From NCBI GenBank assembly GCA_017645645.1, contig JAGCOB010000012.1:84597-143861 (forward strand): a stretch of 59,265 nucleotides of DNA. The letters are read 5' to 3'. This DNA comes from Prevotella sp. GTDB taxonomy: Bacteria > Bacteroidota > Bacteroidia > Bacteroidales > Bacteroidaceae. The notes under the pieces were generated by a model. The model was given only the letters and a program-made list of their open reading frames with translations. It made no database searches and had not been told where the DNA came from. Positions 18,323 to 26,694 of the stretch are shown one piece after another. Made by a program: the position numbers and the translations under genes. The number at the start of each line of letters is the position of its first letter. The first letter of the stretch is position 1.

Positions 18323-18673
18323 ATGGCATTGAATCTGAACAAGAATCTGAAGTTGTACTACTCCATCAAGGAGGTGGCGGAGATGTTTGGCGTGAATGAG
18401 AGTACGTTGCGCTATTGGGAGACAGAGTTCCCTTATCTGAAGCCCAAGACCAGCGGTCCTGCCAAGATCCGTCAATATCAGCAGAAAGATATTGACCAGA
18501 TACGTCTGATTCATAATCTCGTGAAGGTACGCGGCTTCAAACTCGCTGCCGCCAAGAAGATTATCAATGCCAATCGTGATGGTGCTGACAAAAAAGCAGA
18601 AGTGCTCACGAAGCTCATTGATGTCCGTGAGCAGCTCTATGCGTTGAAGAAGCAGATGGACTATCTGCAATAA
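18323..18673 (+). CDS. MerR-family transcriptional regulator
   Basis: 116 residues. The N-terminal MerR helix-turn-helix is clear (YYSIKEVAEMFGVNESTLRYWE, then a wing with KIRQYQQKDIDQI). A short coiled helix with no cysteine ligand motif follows, so the metal- or drug-binding domain is absent; this compact form is common in Bacteroidetes. The start at 18323 is chosen because the -7 box ends at 18295; the alternative ten codons upstream would be at or before the transcript start. It is convergent with the pectinesterase gene, with 3 bp between the stops. The target is unknown. Confidence 0.85.
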   Translation: MALNLNKNLKLYYSIKEVAEMFGVNESTLRYWETEFPYLKPKTSGPAKIRQYQQKDIDQIRLIHNLVKVRGFKLAAAKKIINANRDGADKKAEVLTKLIDVREQLYALKKQMDYLQ

Positions 18674-18676
18674 CTC

Positions 18677-19696
18677 CTATTTCTTTGGATTCCAAGTATC
18701 GTTGATGCGGAATACGTTCTCCAGCGTAATCTGCTGGGCTTCCTTTTTCGTCAACTGGCGGCTCCAACTGACACGCTTCTCTGTGGAAGCACCCTCTCCG
18801 CGATTGTTATATTCCAGATAACGGGCGGTTTTCTCACGTTCTATCTGCCAGTGGTGCCATCCCTCAGGAAGAATCTGACGGGGCAGCTCGCAGTTCATGA
18901 AGAGTGTATAGCCGTAGTCACGCCAAGGACGACCCAGGTACATTTTCGTGACCTCGGGGGCTGTGGTGATACGACAATTGTTGAATATGTACCCGTATGC
19001 AACATCCTGTGGGGTTGAGGCTGCGGTGATATAGGAGTTTATCTTACAATAGATGTCACAGTCTTCAAACCATGCGGTAGACGGTCCGAAGATAAAATCG
19101 GTAGTCCCCTCGATATAGCAGTGGTCGAAGAGGATGCGTGTATGGGGCATACCAGTATAGACGGTGTCTTGATTGCCAAGGAAGCGGCAGTTGACGAATA
19201 CCAGTCGGTCACCCTGTGTATGAACTGCTACGGCCTGTCCTAGGCGAGCGGCATTGTTCTCTATCGTGATGTTCTTGAAGGTGATGTCGTTGGCATCCAC
19301 CCTGACAGTGAATGAACGGAAGGTGCCGAGTATAGCCCTGTTACCCATCGCCATCAACTGTTCACTGATTTCAGCAGGCCAGAATCTGGCATCCATCACG
19401 ATATTGGCATGGTCGTCGTATGTGATGATAGTCTGATCACGATCTTCTCCGCAGATCTCAATATTAGTCAGCCATTGTGGGATGATGACTTTCTCCTTAT
19501 AGATACCCTTCTTGATATAGATAACCTTGTGGTATTCCATAAAGGCACGACATACCTCAATGGCCTCAGTGACGTTACGGAACTGTCCCGTACCGTCGCG
19601 AGCTACGACAATCGTATCGGGGTTGTCGTAGTTATTAGCAGCCTGTATGCTGCCAATTGTCAGAAATGTTAAGATTAGTGTTAGTAGTTTTCTCAT
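18677..19696 (-). CDS. Secreted pectinesterase (CE8)
   Basis: 339 residues with a signal peptide (ending SIQAAN). Carbohydrate esterase family 8 parallel beta-helix that removes methyl esters from homogalacturonan. Family motifs are in order: GIYKEKV (about 62), LGQAVAVHTQGDR (about 160), GNQDTVYTG (about 180, catalytic Asp), DFIFGPSTAWFEDC (about 200, second catalytic Asp) and YLGRPWRDYG (about 255, substrate Arg and Trp). All key residues are present. It starts 3 bp after rel, so it probably shares that long transcript, an unusual partner for a degradative enzyme. Confidence 0.9.
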   Translation of the reverse strand: MRKLLTLILTFLTIGSIQAANNYDNPDTIVVARDGTGQFRNVTEAIEVCRAFMEYHKVIYIKKGIYKEKVIIPQWLTNIEICGEDRDQTIITYDDHANIVMDARFWPAEISEQLMAMGNRAILGTFRSFTVRVDANDITFKNITIENNAARLGQAVAVHTQGDRLVFVNCRFLGNQDTVYTGMPHTRILFDHCYIEGTTDFIFGPSTAWFEDCDIYCKINSYITAASTPQDVAYGYIFNNCRITTAPEVTKMYLGRPWRDYGYTLFMNCELPRQILPEGWHHWQIEREKTARYLEYNNRGEGASTEKRVSWSRQLTKKEAQQITLENVFRINDTWNPKK

Positions 19697-19699
19697 ATA

Positions 19700-21967
19700 T
19701 TACATGATTTGTGTGACTTCTTGTAGTCCTTCAATCTTCTTTAGTTGGTCGATAATCTCTTTCACGTTCTCTCGGTCGTGTACACGCAACTCGATGTCTC
19801 CGTCGAAGACCCCTTCCTCGCTGGTAATCGTAAACTTATGCATGTTGACATTCATCTGTGAGGAGATGATACTGGAGATATCCATGACCATACCCATGCG
19901 GTCGATACCTTCGATATGGATGGTGGCATCAAAGAAAAGTCGTTTGTGCATATCCCATTTGGCATCGAGGATACGATTGCCGTAGCTCGTCTTGAGCTTG
20001 GCTGCCACAGGACAGTCGCGCTTGTGAATCTCAATGCGTTGTTTGTTGTCGATAAAGCCAAGGATGTCGTCACCGGGAATGGGGTGACAGCAATGGCGGA
20101 ACTTATACTGTCCGATATTATCGTCGTTGATGAAGATGGGCTTCTTGCGATTGAACTTCTCGGGAACGATAAAGAATTCCTGAGGATTGGTATCTTCTTT
20201 CTTGGTTTTGCTTTTGCCTAAGAAAGGTACCAGACGGCGCCATCCTTTCTTGTTGTCATCAGTATTCTTTCCCTGTAACTCGTCCAAATCTTTCTCTCCC
20301 AACAGGATGGTCTTCTCACCCAATGACTGGAAGAAAGACTCACGACTGCGTTCCTCATGATACGCTGCCAACTTATCGGCTACGGCAGTAGTGTTCTCAA
20401 TATCATTCTTCTTGAGGAAGGCATCCAGGATATCCTCACCTTGTTTCTGTATCTCACGACCATTGCGGCGCAGGATGGCCTGTATCTTGGCCTTTGCCTT
20501 TGCCGTGGATACGAAATTGATCCACGAAGCCTGTACATGTTGTGCCTTGGAGGTCAGGATTTCCACCTGGTCACCGCTATTAAGCTTATGACTCAAGGGT
20601 ACGAGTTTATGATTCACCTTGGCTCCGATACAGTGGGAACCTAAGAATGTATGGATACTGAAGGCAAAGTCGAGGGCCGTACAACCGGTAGGCATCGTCT
20701 TGATCTCTCCCTTGGGGGTGAAGACGAATATCTCAGAGGCGAAGAGGTTGAGTTTGATGGCATCGAGGAAGTCCATAGCATCAGGCTGTGGATCATCCAG
20801 GATCTCCTTGATTGTACGCAGCCATTCATTCAGTTCTGTCTCATCCTCTGTGAACTCTTTCTCCATGCCGTCCTTGTATTTCCAGTGGGCGGCAAAGCCC
20901 TGTTCGGCAATCTCGTTCATGCGGTCGGAACGGATCTGTACCTCTATCCATCTTCCTTGTTTAGACATCAAGGTGACATGAAGTGCCTGATAGCCGTTTG
21001 CCTTCGGATGACTCAGCCAGTCGCGCAGTCGGTCAGGGTGTGACTTGTAAATCTTAGAGATGGCGACATAGATATTGAAGCATTCGTTGACTTCCTCTTC
21101 CCGTTTGTCCGGGGTGAAGATGATACGAACGGCAAGGATATCATAGATCTCATCAAAGGTGACGTGCTTGTTCTGCATCTTGCTCCAGATGGAGTAGGGG
21201 GTCTTGACACGCTCTTTGATCTCGTATTTGATGTTCATCCGTTTAAGTGCCTCTTCTATGGGAGCCGTAAACTGGTCGAAGAGTTCATGACGGGAAGCCT
21301 CTGTTGAGGCGAGTTTCGACTTGATACTATTGTATTCGTCGGGATGCTCGTATTGGAAACTCAGGTTCTCCAGCTCAGACTTGATCTTGTAAAGTCCCAG
21401 ACGATTGGAGAGGGGAGCATAGATATAAAGGGTCTCACCGGCAATCTTGTATTGTTTGTTGGCTGGTTGTGACTCCAAGGTACGCATATTATGCAGACGG
21501 TCGCAGATCTTAATGAGGATCACACGGATGTCATCACTCATCGTCAGCAGCAGTTTCTTGAAGTTCTCTGCCTGTGCCGAAGCCTGTTCACCGAAGATAC
21601 CGCCACTGATCTTGGTCAGTCCGTCGACGATCTGTGCAATCTTAGGACCGAAGATGTTTTCTATGTCCTCAGTGGTATAATCGGTATCCTCTACGACATC
21701 ATGGAGCAGGGCAGCGCAGATACTCGTAGAACCGAGTCCTACCTCTTCGCAGGCTATCTGTGCGACGGCGATAGGATGCATAATATAAGGCTCACCAGAA
21801 AGACGGCGCACTCCTTTGTGTGCCTGACGGGCGAAATTGAATGCCTTGGTGATGATATCCACCTTCTTACGATGACGTGAGGCCAGATAGCAATCCAGCA
21901 GATGCTGAAAGGCATCATTAATCAGTTTTTCGTCAGCATCTTCGCGTAATTTCTGCTCTTCGTCCAT
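19700..21967 (-). CDS. rel: Bifunctional (p)ppGpp synthetase/hydrolase (Rel)
   Basis: 755 residues with the full RelA/SpoT layout. The HD hydrolase domain has HDVVEDTDYT and CDRLHNMRTL, with intact metal-binding His and Asp residues. The synthetase domain has RVKTPYSIWSKMQNK, YDILAVRIIF and SHPKANGYQALH. TGS and zinc-finger-type helical regions follow, with an ACT domain at the end (FDATIHIEGIDRMGMVMDIS). Both catalytic centres look active. It mediates the stringent response on ribosomes. It lies between the lytic transglycosylase (53 bp upstream) and pectinesterase genes. Confidence 0.95.
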   Translation of the reverse strand: MDEEQKLREDADEKLINDAFQHLLDCYLASRHRKKVDIITKAFNFARQAHKGVRRLSGEPYIMHPIAVAQIACEEVGLGSTSICAALLHDVVEDTDYTTEDIENIFGPKIAQIVDGLTKISGGIFGEQASAQAENFKKLLLTMSDDIRVILIKICDRLHNMRTLESQPANKQYKIAGETLYIYAPLSNRLGLYKIKSELENLSFQYEHPDEYNSIKSKLASTEASRHELFDQFTAPIEEALKRMNIKYEIKERVKTPYSIWSKMQNKHVTFDEIYDILAVRIIFTPDKREEEVNECFNIYVAISKIYKSHPDRLRDWLSHPKANGYQALHVTLMSKQGRWIEVQIRSDRMNEIAEQGFAAHWKYKDGMEKEFTEDETELNEWLRTIKEILDDPQPDAMDFLDAIKLNLFASEIFVFTPKGEIKTMPTGCTALDFAFSIHTFLGSHCIGAKVNHKLVPLSHKLNSGDQVEILTSKAQHVQASWINFVSTAKAKAKIQAILRRNGREIQKQGEDILDAFLKKNDIENTTAVADKLAAYHEERSRESFFQSLGEKTILLGEKDLDELQGKNTDDNKKGWRRLVPFLGKSKTKKEDTNPQEFFIVPEKFNRKKPIFINDDNIGQYKFRHCCHPIPGDDILGFIDNKQRIEIHKRDCPVAAKLKTSYGNRILDAKWDMHKRLFFDATIHIEGIDRMGMVMDISSIISSQMNVNMHKFTITSEEGVFDGDIELRVHDRENVKEIIDQLKKIEGLQEVTQIM

Positions 21968-21990
21968 ATACCTTTATTATATAATATAAT

Positions 21991-22017
21991 GACTATAGGA
22001 ACTATAGGGACTATAAT
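21991..22017. repeat. Three 9-bp tandem units
   Basis: GACTATAGG, AACTATAGG and GACTATAAT lie in the 53-bp gap between the lytic transglycosylase and rel genes. This resembles the heptamer arrays elsewhere but has a 9-bp period. Confidence 0.6.
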
Positions 22018-22020
22018 GAA

Positions 22021-23319
22021 TTATCTGCGTCTTCTCTTGGATGATTTACGGCCTTTGGCCTTGCTCTTTTTGGCACGTCCCTTCTTGGCTGTCGCCTTCT
22101 TGCCGCCACGACGAGCCTTGCTGTTACGTGCGGCACGTCCTTTGCGTCCTTTCTTATAATAACGTTTGCTCTTATGATAGTATGTCGGCGTATAGTCGTT
22201 GACTTCCACGATGGCACGGTTTGTCAACAGTTCACTGGCCCTGTAGTTGTAGATGGCATCCTCCATCTCGATGAACTTGTTGATATCCGATTGTGGCAGG
22301 CGGAGCGCATAAGGCTCTGTATCACCCGGGATGATATCATGGCGGTACATGGGGTTGAGTGCGCGCAGCATCTCGATGTCAATATCTAATACTTTTGCTA
22401 CCTGTTCCAGATGCAGTCTCTTATGTACCATGATGGTGTCGGTCTGGGCAGGCAGTCTACTACTCATCGGACAGATATTGTGCAGTGAGTAATAGGTCAT
22501 GATGTAGTTGGCGGCGATGAAGGCAGGCACATAGCCACGTGTCTCCCTGGGTAGATAGGGATAGATGTGCCAATAGTCCTTGGAACCTCCAGAACGCTGG
22601 ATGGCCTTGCTGACATTGCCGGGACCACAGTTATAGGCAGCAATCACCAAGTTCCAGTCGCCAAAGACCTTATACAGGTCGCTCAACAAGTGGGCGGCAG
22701 CATAGGACGCCTTGATAGGATCGCGACGCTCATCCACCAAAGAATTGATTTTCAGGTTATATTGCTTTCCTGTGGCAAGCATAAACTGCCAGAGTCCTGT
22801 GGCTCCCACACGGGAGACAGCCCTTGGGTTCAAGGCAGACTCAATGACTGGCAGGTATTTCAGTTCCAAGGGAATTTGATAAGCCTCCAATGCCTCTTCG
22901 AAGATAGGCATATAGAAATTGCTGGCTCCTAATATGTATGCGACAGTACCGCGCAGTCTGTTGCAGTATCTGTCGATGAAGTTCTGTACGATGTTGTTAT
23001 GAGCCATTTCCATGACAGTCGGCATACGTGACAGACGCTCAATGAAAACCTCTGTAGGATAGTATGGGTTCTCATTTCGCATGTTACAATTGTCTGAAGA
23101 GAGATAGGTCTTTGACATATACTCATTCAGCAGACTGTCGAGGTCATAGGTCATAGCCTCGGGGAAATCAATCACTTCCTCGTTACCACTCTGGTCAATG
23201 ACTACGATTTCGTCTTCTTCATCGACATCCTCTTCGTCTTCCGTTACGATCTGTGCCTGTATATTGACAGACATGCCAAACAAAATGGCGAGCAACATCA
23301 GTATTTTCTTACTTATCAT
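22021..23319 (-). CDS. MltD-like lytic transglycosylase with a basic tail
   Basis: 432 residues with a signal peptide (ending NIQAQ). The SLT domain spans about 130-270: PVIESALNPRAVSRVGATGLWQF supplies the catalytic Glu, followed by AAYNCGPGNVSKAI. A LysM-like segment follows near residues 300-345. It cleaves peptidoglycan glycan strands in the periplasm. The last 50 residues are extraordinary: 28 are Lys or Arg, with Gly, Ala and Ser, ending KSSKRRRR, like a histone H1 tail. Such a tail could bind the anionic cell wall, lipopolysaccharide or DNA. It sits between DUF5683 and rel in a probable operon. Confidence 0.88.
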   Translation of the reverse strand: MISKKILMLLAILFGMSVNIQAQIVTEDEEDVDEEDEIVVIDQSGNEEVIDFPEAMTYDLDSLLNEYMSKTYLSSDNCNMRNENPYYPTEVFIERLSRMPTVMEMAHNNIVQNFIDRYCNRLRGTVAYILGASNFYMPIFEEALEAYQIPLELKYLPVIESALNPRAVSRVGATGLWQFMLATGKQYNLKINSLVDERRDPIKASYAAAHLLSDLYKVFGDWNLVIAAYNCGPGNVSKAIQRSGGSKDYWHIYPYLPRETRGYVPAFIAANYIMTYYSLHNICPMSSRLPAQTDTIMVHKRLHLEQVAKVLDIDIEMLRALNPMYRHDIIPGDTEPYALRLPQSDINKFIEMEDAIYNYRASELLTNRAIVEVNDYTPTYYHKSKRYYKKGRKGRAARNSKARRGGKKATAKKGRAKKSKAKGRKSSKRRRR

Positions 23320-23333
23320 TCTTTTGGTTTTGT

Positions 23334-24083
23334 TTAAAAGTTTAACTTGCAGTTAACTCCCAACGACTGAGCCTGGAGGGGATTGCCTCCTGAGTGGTTG
23401 GGAATAACCGTTGGTTCGACCTTCAGACTCAGGTCCTTGGAAATATCAAAGACAGAGAGTTCTGCATCAACATAGGCATCGATGACAGAAAGGGCATAGA
23501 CACCTATCATGACAAAGAAACTCATGTCGCGCCAACGGCGGTATTTATCTTTTCTGTTCCTGAAAATTTCTTTGTAGCGTTCCTCATTGGAACTGTCAAT
23601 TTTTACGCCCAAGTGCAGGAACTTATTATAACTTGCCGTATTGGGATCGTTGTCCATCAAGTCCAGATATGCCTGTGAATAGTCCTTGTACATCATATTA
23701 TTCCAGGTAAGGGCATAGATACATCCGATGAATCCTCCGTAAATAATAGGTAGTTTCCAGTATTTGCGGTTATAAATCTGACCAGCTCCGGGAAGTACCA
23801 AGGCAAGCCATAAGGCACGTTTGGGATCCGGGCGCCATGTGTTCCAGTCGCGCTTGGGCTTTGGCAAACGGGTAGAGTCAATCAAAACAGACTGGACAGG
23901 TTCCTCTTGGATGGTTATCACAGAGTCTGCACGAGTGAGTGAGTCAATACGAGCCATCATGATTGCGATGCTGTCAACAGGTTCGCTCTTATGTTCTGTC
24001 TGTGCCATCACTTGTAACCCCATGACCATCAACAGGGTGACCGTCAGGGAACGAAACAGGAATATGACCTTTAAGAATTTCAA
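23334..24083 (-). CDS. DUF5683 protein
   Basis: 249 residues of the Bacteroidetes-specific DUF5683 family. An N-terminal signal or membrane segment ends at about residue 27, a proline-rich linker follows, and the conserved block is RALWLALVLPGAGQIYNRKYWKLPIIYGGFIG split over about 88-120, with two predicted membrane helices and a third at about 185-200. The function is not established; it is usually found beside parA/parB and lytic transglycosylase genes, as here (11 bp after parB, 14 bp before the transglycosylase), hinting at a link between chromosome segregation and envelope growth. Confidence 0.85.
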   Translation of the reverse strand: MKFLKVIFLFRSLTVTLLMVMGLQVMAQTEHKSEPVDSIAIMMARIDSLTRADSVITIQEEPVQSVLIDSTRLPKPKRDWNTWRPDPKRALWLALVLPGAGQIYNRKYWKLPIIYGGFIGCIYALTWNNMMYKDYSQAYLDLMDNDPNTASYNKFLHLGVKIDSSNEERYKEIFRNRKDKYRRWRDMSFFVMIGVYALSVIDAYVDAELSVFDISKDLSLKVEPTVIPNHSGGNPLQAQSLGVNCKLNF

Positions 24084-24094
24084 AGCTTTGCTCT

Positions 24095-25021
24095 TTATTT
24101 GTTGTTAACACTGTCCAAGGCGTTCATGATACGCTCCAACTCTTCCTCGTTGCTGAAAGGAATACTGATCTTCCCTCTTCCCTTTGGAGAGCATGTCATC
24201 TGTACTTTTGCCTGGAAGAACTGAGAAAGACGTTCCTTGAGAACTGTGAATTCTTCAGGTAATTGCGACTTAGCCGTCATCTTGCCTTTGGTTGTTTTGA
24301 CATCCTCCCCATTTTTCAGGGCTTGCACCATCTCCTCCACCTTACGGACGGAATATTGTTGTTTTTGGATTTCCTTGAAAAGCTTGATTTGGGCAGAAGG
24401 ACTGTCAATAGCCAGCAAGGCACGGGCATGTCCCATATCTATCTCATGGTTCTTCAATGCCATCTGTACTTGTGCAGGTAGTTTCAGCAGTCGCAGATAG
24501 TTGGTGACGGCAGCACGGCTCTTACCCACGCGTTTTGAGATTTTGTCCTGAGTCATCCCTGTCGTCTCAGCTAAATGCTGATAGGCAAGAGCAACCTCTA
24601 TGGCATTCAAGTCTTCACGCTGGATATTCTCAACGAGAGCCATTTCCATGACACCTTCGTCTTCCACCGTACGGATATAGGCGGGAATCGTTGTCAAGTT
24701 AGCCAGTTGGGAAGCACGCCAACGACGTTCTCCAGCGATAATCTGATATTTCCCACTATCCATCTGACGCAAGGTGATGGGCTGGATGATTCCTACCTCA
24801 CGAATACTGTTGGCTAGTTCCTGCAGTGCCTCTTGGTCAAATTCCCTACGTGGTTGGTTGGGATTTGGTTCAATCAAGGATATCTCTATCTCGTTGAGAT
24901 TAGAGCTTCCTTGAGTATGCACCTGTCCCGTATCTATCAGTGCATCCAGTCCACGACCGCTGCCGATATCGTCCAGACCGCGTCCTAGAACACTTCTATC
25001 GTATTTCTTTCTTACAGCCAT
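24095..25021 (-). CDS. parB: Chromosome partitioning protein ParB
   Basis: 308 residues. The N-terminal ParB/Sulfiredoxin CTPase domain has IEPNPNQPRREF and the GERRWRAS motif (about residue 108), used for CTP binding and clamp formation. The central helix-turn-helix (MTQDKISKRVGKSRAAVTNY) recognises parS. The C-terminal dimerisation domain has SPKGRGKISIPFSNEEELERI split around residue 285. It acts with ParA in origin segregation. No parS-like palindrome was noticed nearby, though I did not search exhaustively. Confidence 0.95.
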   Translation of the reverse strand: MAVRKKYDRSVLGRGLDDIGSGRGLDALIDTGQVHTQGSSNLNEIEISLIEPNPNQPRREFDQEALQELANSIREVGIIQPITLRQMDSGKYQIIAGERRWRASQLANLTTIPAYIRTVEDEGVMEMALVENIQREDLNAIEVALAYQHLAETTGMTQDKISKRVGKSRAAVTNYLRLLKLPAQVQMALKNHEIDMGHARALLAIDSPSAQIKLFKEIQKQQYSVRKVEEMVQALKNGEDVKTTKGKMTAKSQLPEEFTVLKERLSQFFQAKVQMTCSPKGRGKISIPFSNEEELERIMNALDSVNNK

Positions 25022-25028
25022 AATCTTT

Positions 25029-25063
25029 GAATTTAGCTTTTAGCAGTTAGCTATTTGCTATTT
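25029..25063 (-). repeat. Heptamer tandem array at the parA stop codon
   Basis: Five 7-bp units (plus-strand GAATTTA, GCTTTTA, GCAGTTA, GCTATTT, GCTATTT). The array encodes the last residues and stop of ParA and fills half of the parA-parB gap. Confidence 0.8.
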
Positions 25064-25818
25064 TTATTAATAATTTCCTTGGCTAATGCCAGATGGTTCT
25101 TGGAGCCCGTAGAGTCTGCGTCATACAGAATGACGGGGAGTCCATGACTGGGACTCTCTGATAACTTGACGTTACGCTGGATGACAGTCTTGAATACCAG
25201 TTCCTGGAAATGGCGCTTCACCTCATCATAGATCTGGTTGGCAAGGCGCAGACGGGAGTCATACATCGTCAGCAGGAAGCCCTCAATCTCCAGTTTCGGA
25301 TTCAATTTACTCTTGATGATACGGATGGTATTCAACAATTTGCTGATTCCCTCCAGTGCAAAGTACTCACACTGTACAGGGATAATGACGGAGTTAGCTG
25401 CTGTCAGCGCATTGACGGTTATCAGTCCTAATGACGGAGAACAGTCAATCAGGATATAGTCATATTCATCACGGATAGGAGCCAATAGTTGTCCAATCAC
25501 ATTTTCCCTGTTTTTCAGGTTCAACATCTCAATCTCGGCTCCGACAAGGTCAATATGACTTGGAATGATATCAAGTCCGTCAATATCTGTGGTATAAATC
25601 GCATCACGTACGTCAGCCTTGTCAATAATACATTCATAGAGGGAGCATTCCACCTCTTTGATGTCAACGCCCAGACCACTGGAGGCATTTGCCTGTGGGT
25701 CGGCATCGACAACAAGGACTGTTTTTTCCAGCGTAGCAAGAGAGGCGGCCAAGTTGATAGTCGTCGTTGTCTTACCGACACCGCCCTTTTGGTTTGCTAA
25801 AGCAATAATCTTTCCCAT
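25051..25818 (-). CDS. parA: Chromosome partitioning ATPase ParA (Soj)
   Basis: 255 residues from the ATG at 25818. The deviant Walker A KGGVGKTT is at residues 11-18, and [13 protein letters not shown] and [13 protein letters not shown] complete the nucleotide site of a Soj-type chromosomal ParA. A longer frame begins at 25878, but it runs through the promoter -7 element at 25846-25853, so 25818 is preferred. First gene of a probable six-gene operon (parA, parB, DUF5683, transglycosylase, rel, pectinesterase). Confidence 0.95.
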   Translation of the reverse strand: MGKIIALANQKGGVGKTTTTINLAASLATLEKTVLVVDADPQANASSGLGVDIKEVECSLYECIIDKADVRDAIYTTDIDGLDIIPSHIDLVGAEIEMLNLKNRENVIGQLLAPIRDEYDYILIDCSPSLGLITVNALTAANSVIIPVQCEYFALEGISKLLNTIRIIKSKLNPKLEIEGFLLTMYDSRLRLANQIYDEVKRHFQELVFKTVIQRNVKLSESPSHGLPVILYDADSTGSKNHLALAKEIINKNSK

Positions 25819-25845
25819 ATTCTTTTTACACCATATAATAGGCTG

Positions 25846-25903
25846 CAAAGTTACGAATTTCTTATGAGAATCTGTCAAATATCAACCTTTTTTTGTAAAT
25901 TTG
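25846..25903. promoter_or_regulatory. Divergent promoters of parA and surE
   Basis: Minus-strand TAACTTTG at 25853-25846 serves parA, with a TTTG 22 bases further out. Plus-strand TAAATTTG at 25896-25903 serves surE but has no clear -33 element. Confidence 0.6.
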
Positions 25904-25923
25904 CAGGCAAATAGCATTTTTTA

Positions 25924-26694
25924 ATGGAAAACAAGAAACCTTTAATACTGATTTCCAACGATGACGGTTATGAGGCAAAAGGAATTAACTGTCTGGTAGC
26001 GATAATTCGTGACATGGCGGATATCCTGATATGTGCTCCGGATTCAGCGAGGAGTGGCTATGCGTGTGCCTTTTCTGCAGTTACTCCACTTACGATGACG
26101 ATGCGTCGGAAAGAGGAAGGACTGGAAGTGTGGTCTTGTAGTGGCACTCCTGTTGATTGTGTGAAGTTAGCCTTAGAGGAACTGGTCGGCGACCGCTATC
26201 CTCAGATGGTGATAGGAGGTATCAACCACGGTGACAATGCTTCTGTCAATACGCATTATAGTGGCACGATGGGCGTGACATTGGAAGGGTGTATGAAGTA
26301 TATCCCTTCTGTGGCATTCTCTTTGTGTGACCATTCTGCTGACGCTGATTTCCGTCCCTTAGAGCCTTATGTTCGGAAGATCGTGCGGAGGGTTCTTGAT
26401 GAGGGATTACCCAAAGGTGTCTGTCTGAATGTGAATTTCCCCTTGGTGGAACAGTATCAAGGTGTGAGGGTCTGTCGTATGGCACCGGGTACCTGGGGAA
26501 ACGAAGTGGTGAAATGTCATCATCCCCGTGGCTATGATTATTGGTGGATGACGGGAAAATACACCAATGACGAGCCGGAAGCAGAGGATACTGACAATTG
26601 GGCATTGACGCATGGCTATGTGGCTATTACGCCAACCCGGATAGATGTCACTTCCTATGAGATGATAGAACAGATGAAAGACTGGGATTTATGA
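25924..26694 (+). CDS. surE: 5'/3'-nucleotidase SurE
   Basis: 256 residues. SurE metal-dependent phosphatase of nucleoside monophosphates. ISNDDGYEAKGI (residues 10-21) holds the Asp pair for the divalent metal, SGTPVDCVKLAL the Ser and Asp that follow, and GGINHGDNASVNTHYSGTMG the Asn ligand and active-site loop. Length is normal. Its stop overlaps the lpxB start by 4 bp. Confidence 0.95.
   Translation: MENKKPLILISNDDGYEAKGINCLVAIIRDMADILICAPDSARSGYACAFSAVTPLTMTMRRKEEGLEVWSCSGTPVDCVKLALEELVGDRYPQMVIGGINHGDNASVNTHYSGTMGVTLEGCMKYIPSVAFSLCDHSADADFRPLEPYVRKIVRRVLDEGLPKGVCLNVNFPLVEQYQGVRVCRMAPGTWGNEVVKCHHPRGYDYWWMTGKYTNDEPEAEDTDNWALTHGYVAITPTRIDVTSYEMIEQMKDWDL

Noticed and set aside
18263-18670. 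135-codon minus-strand ORF opposite the MerR gene
   Set aside because: The plus-strand frame has a clear helix-turn-helix and a promoter; this one does not.
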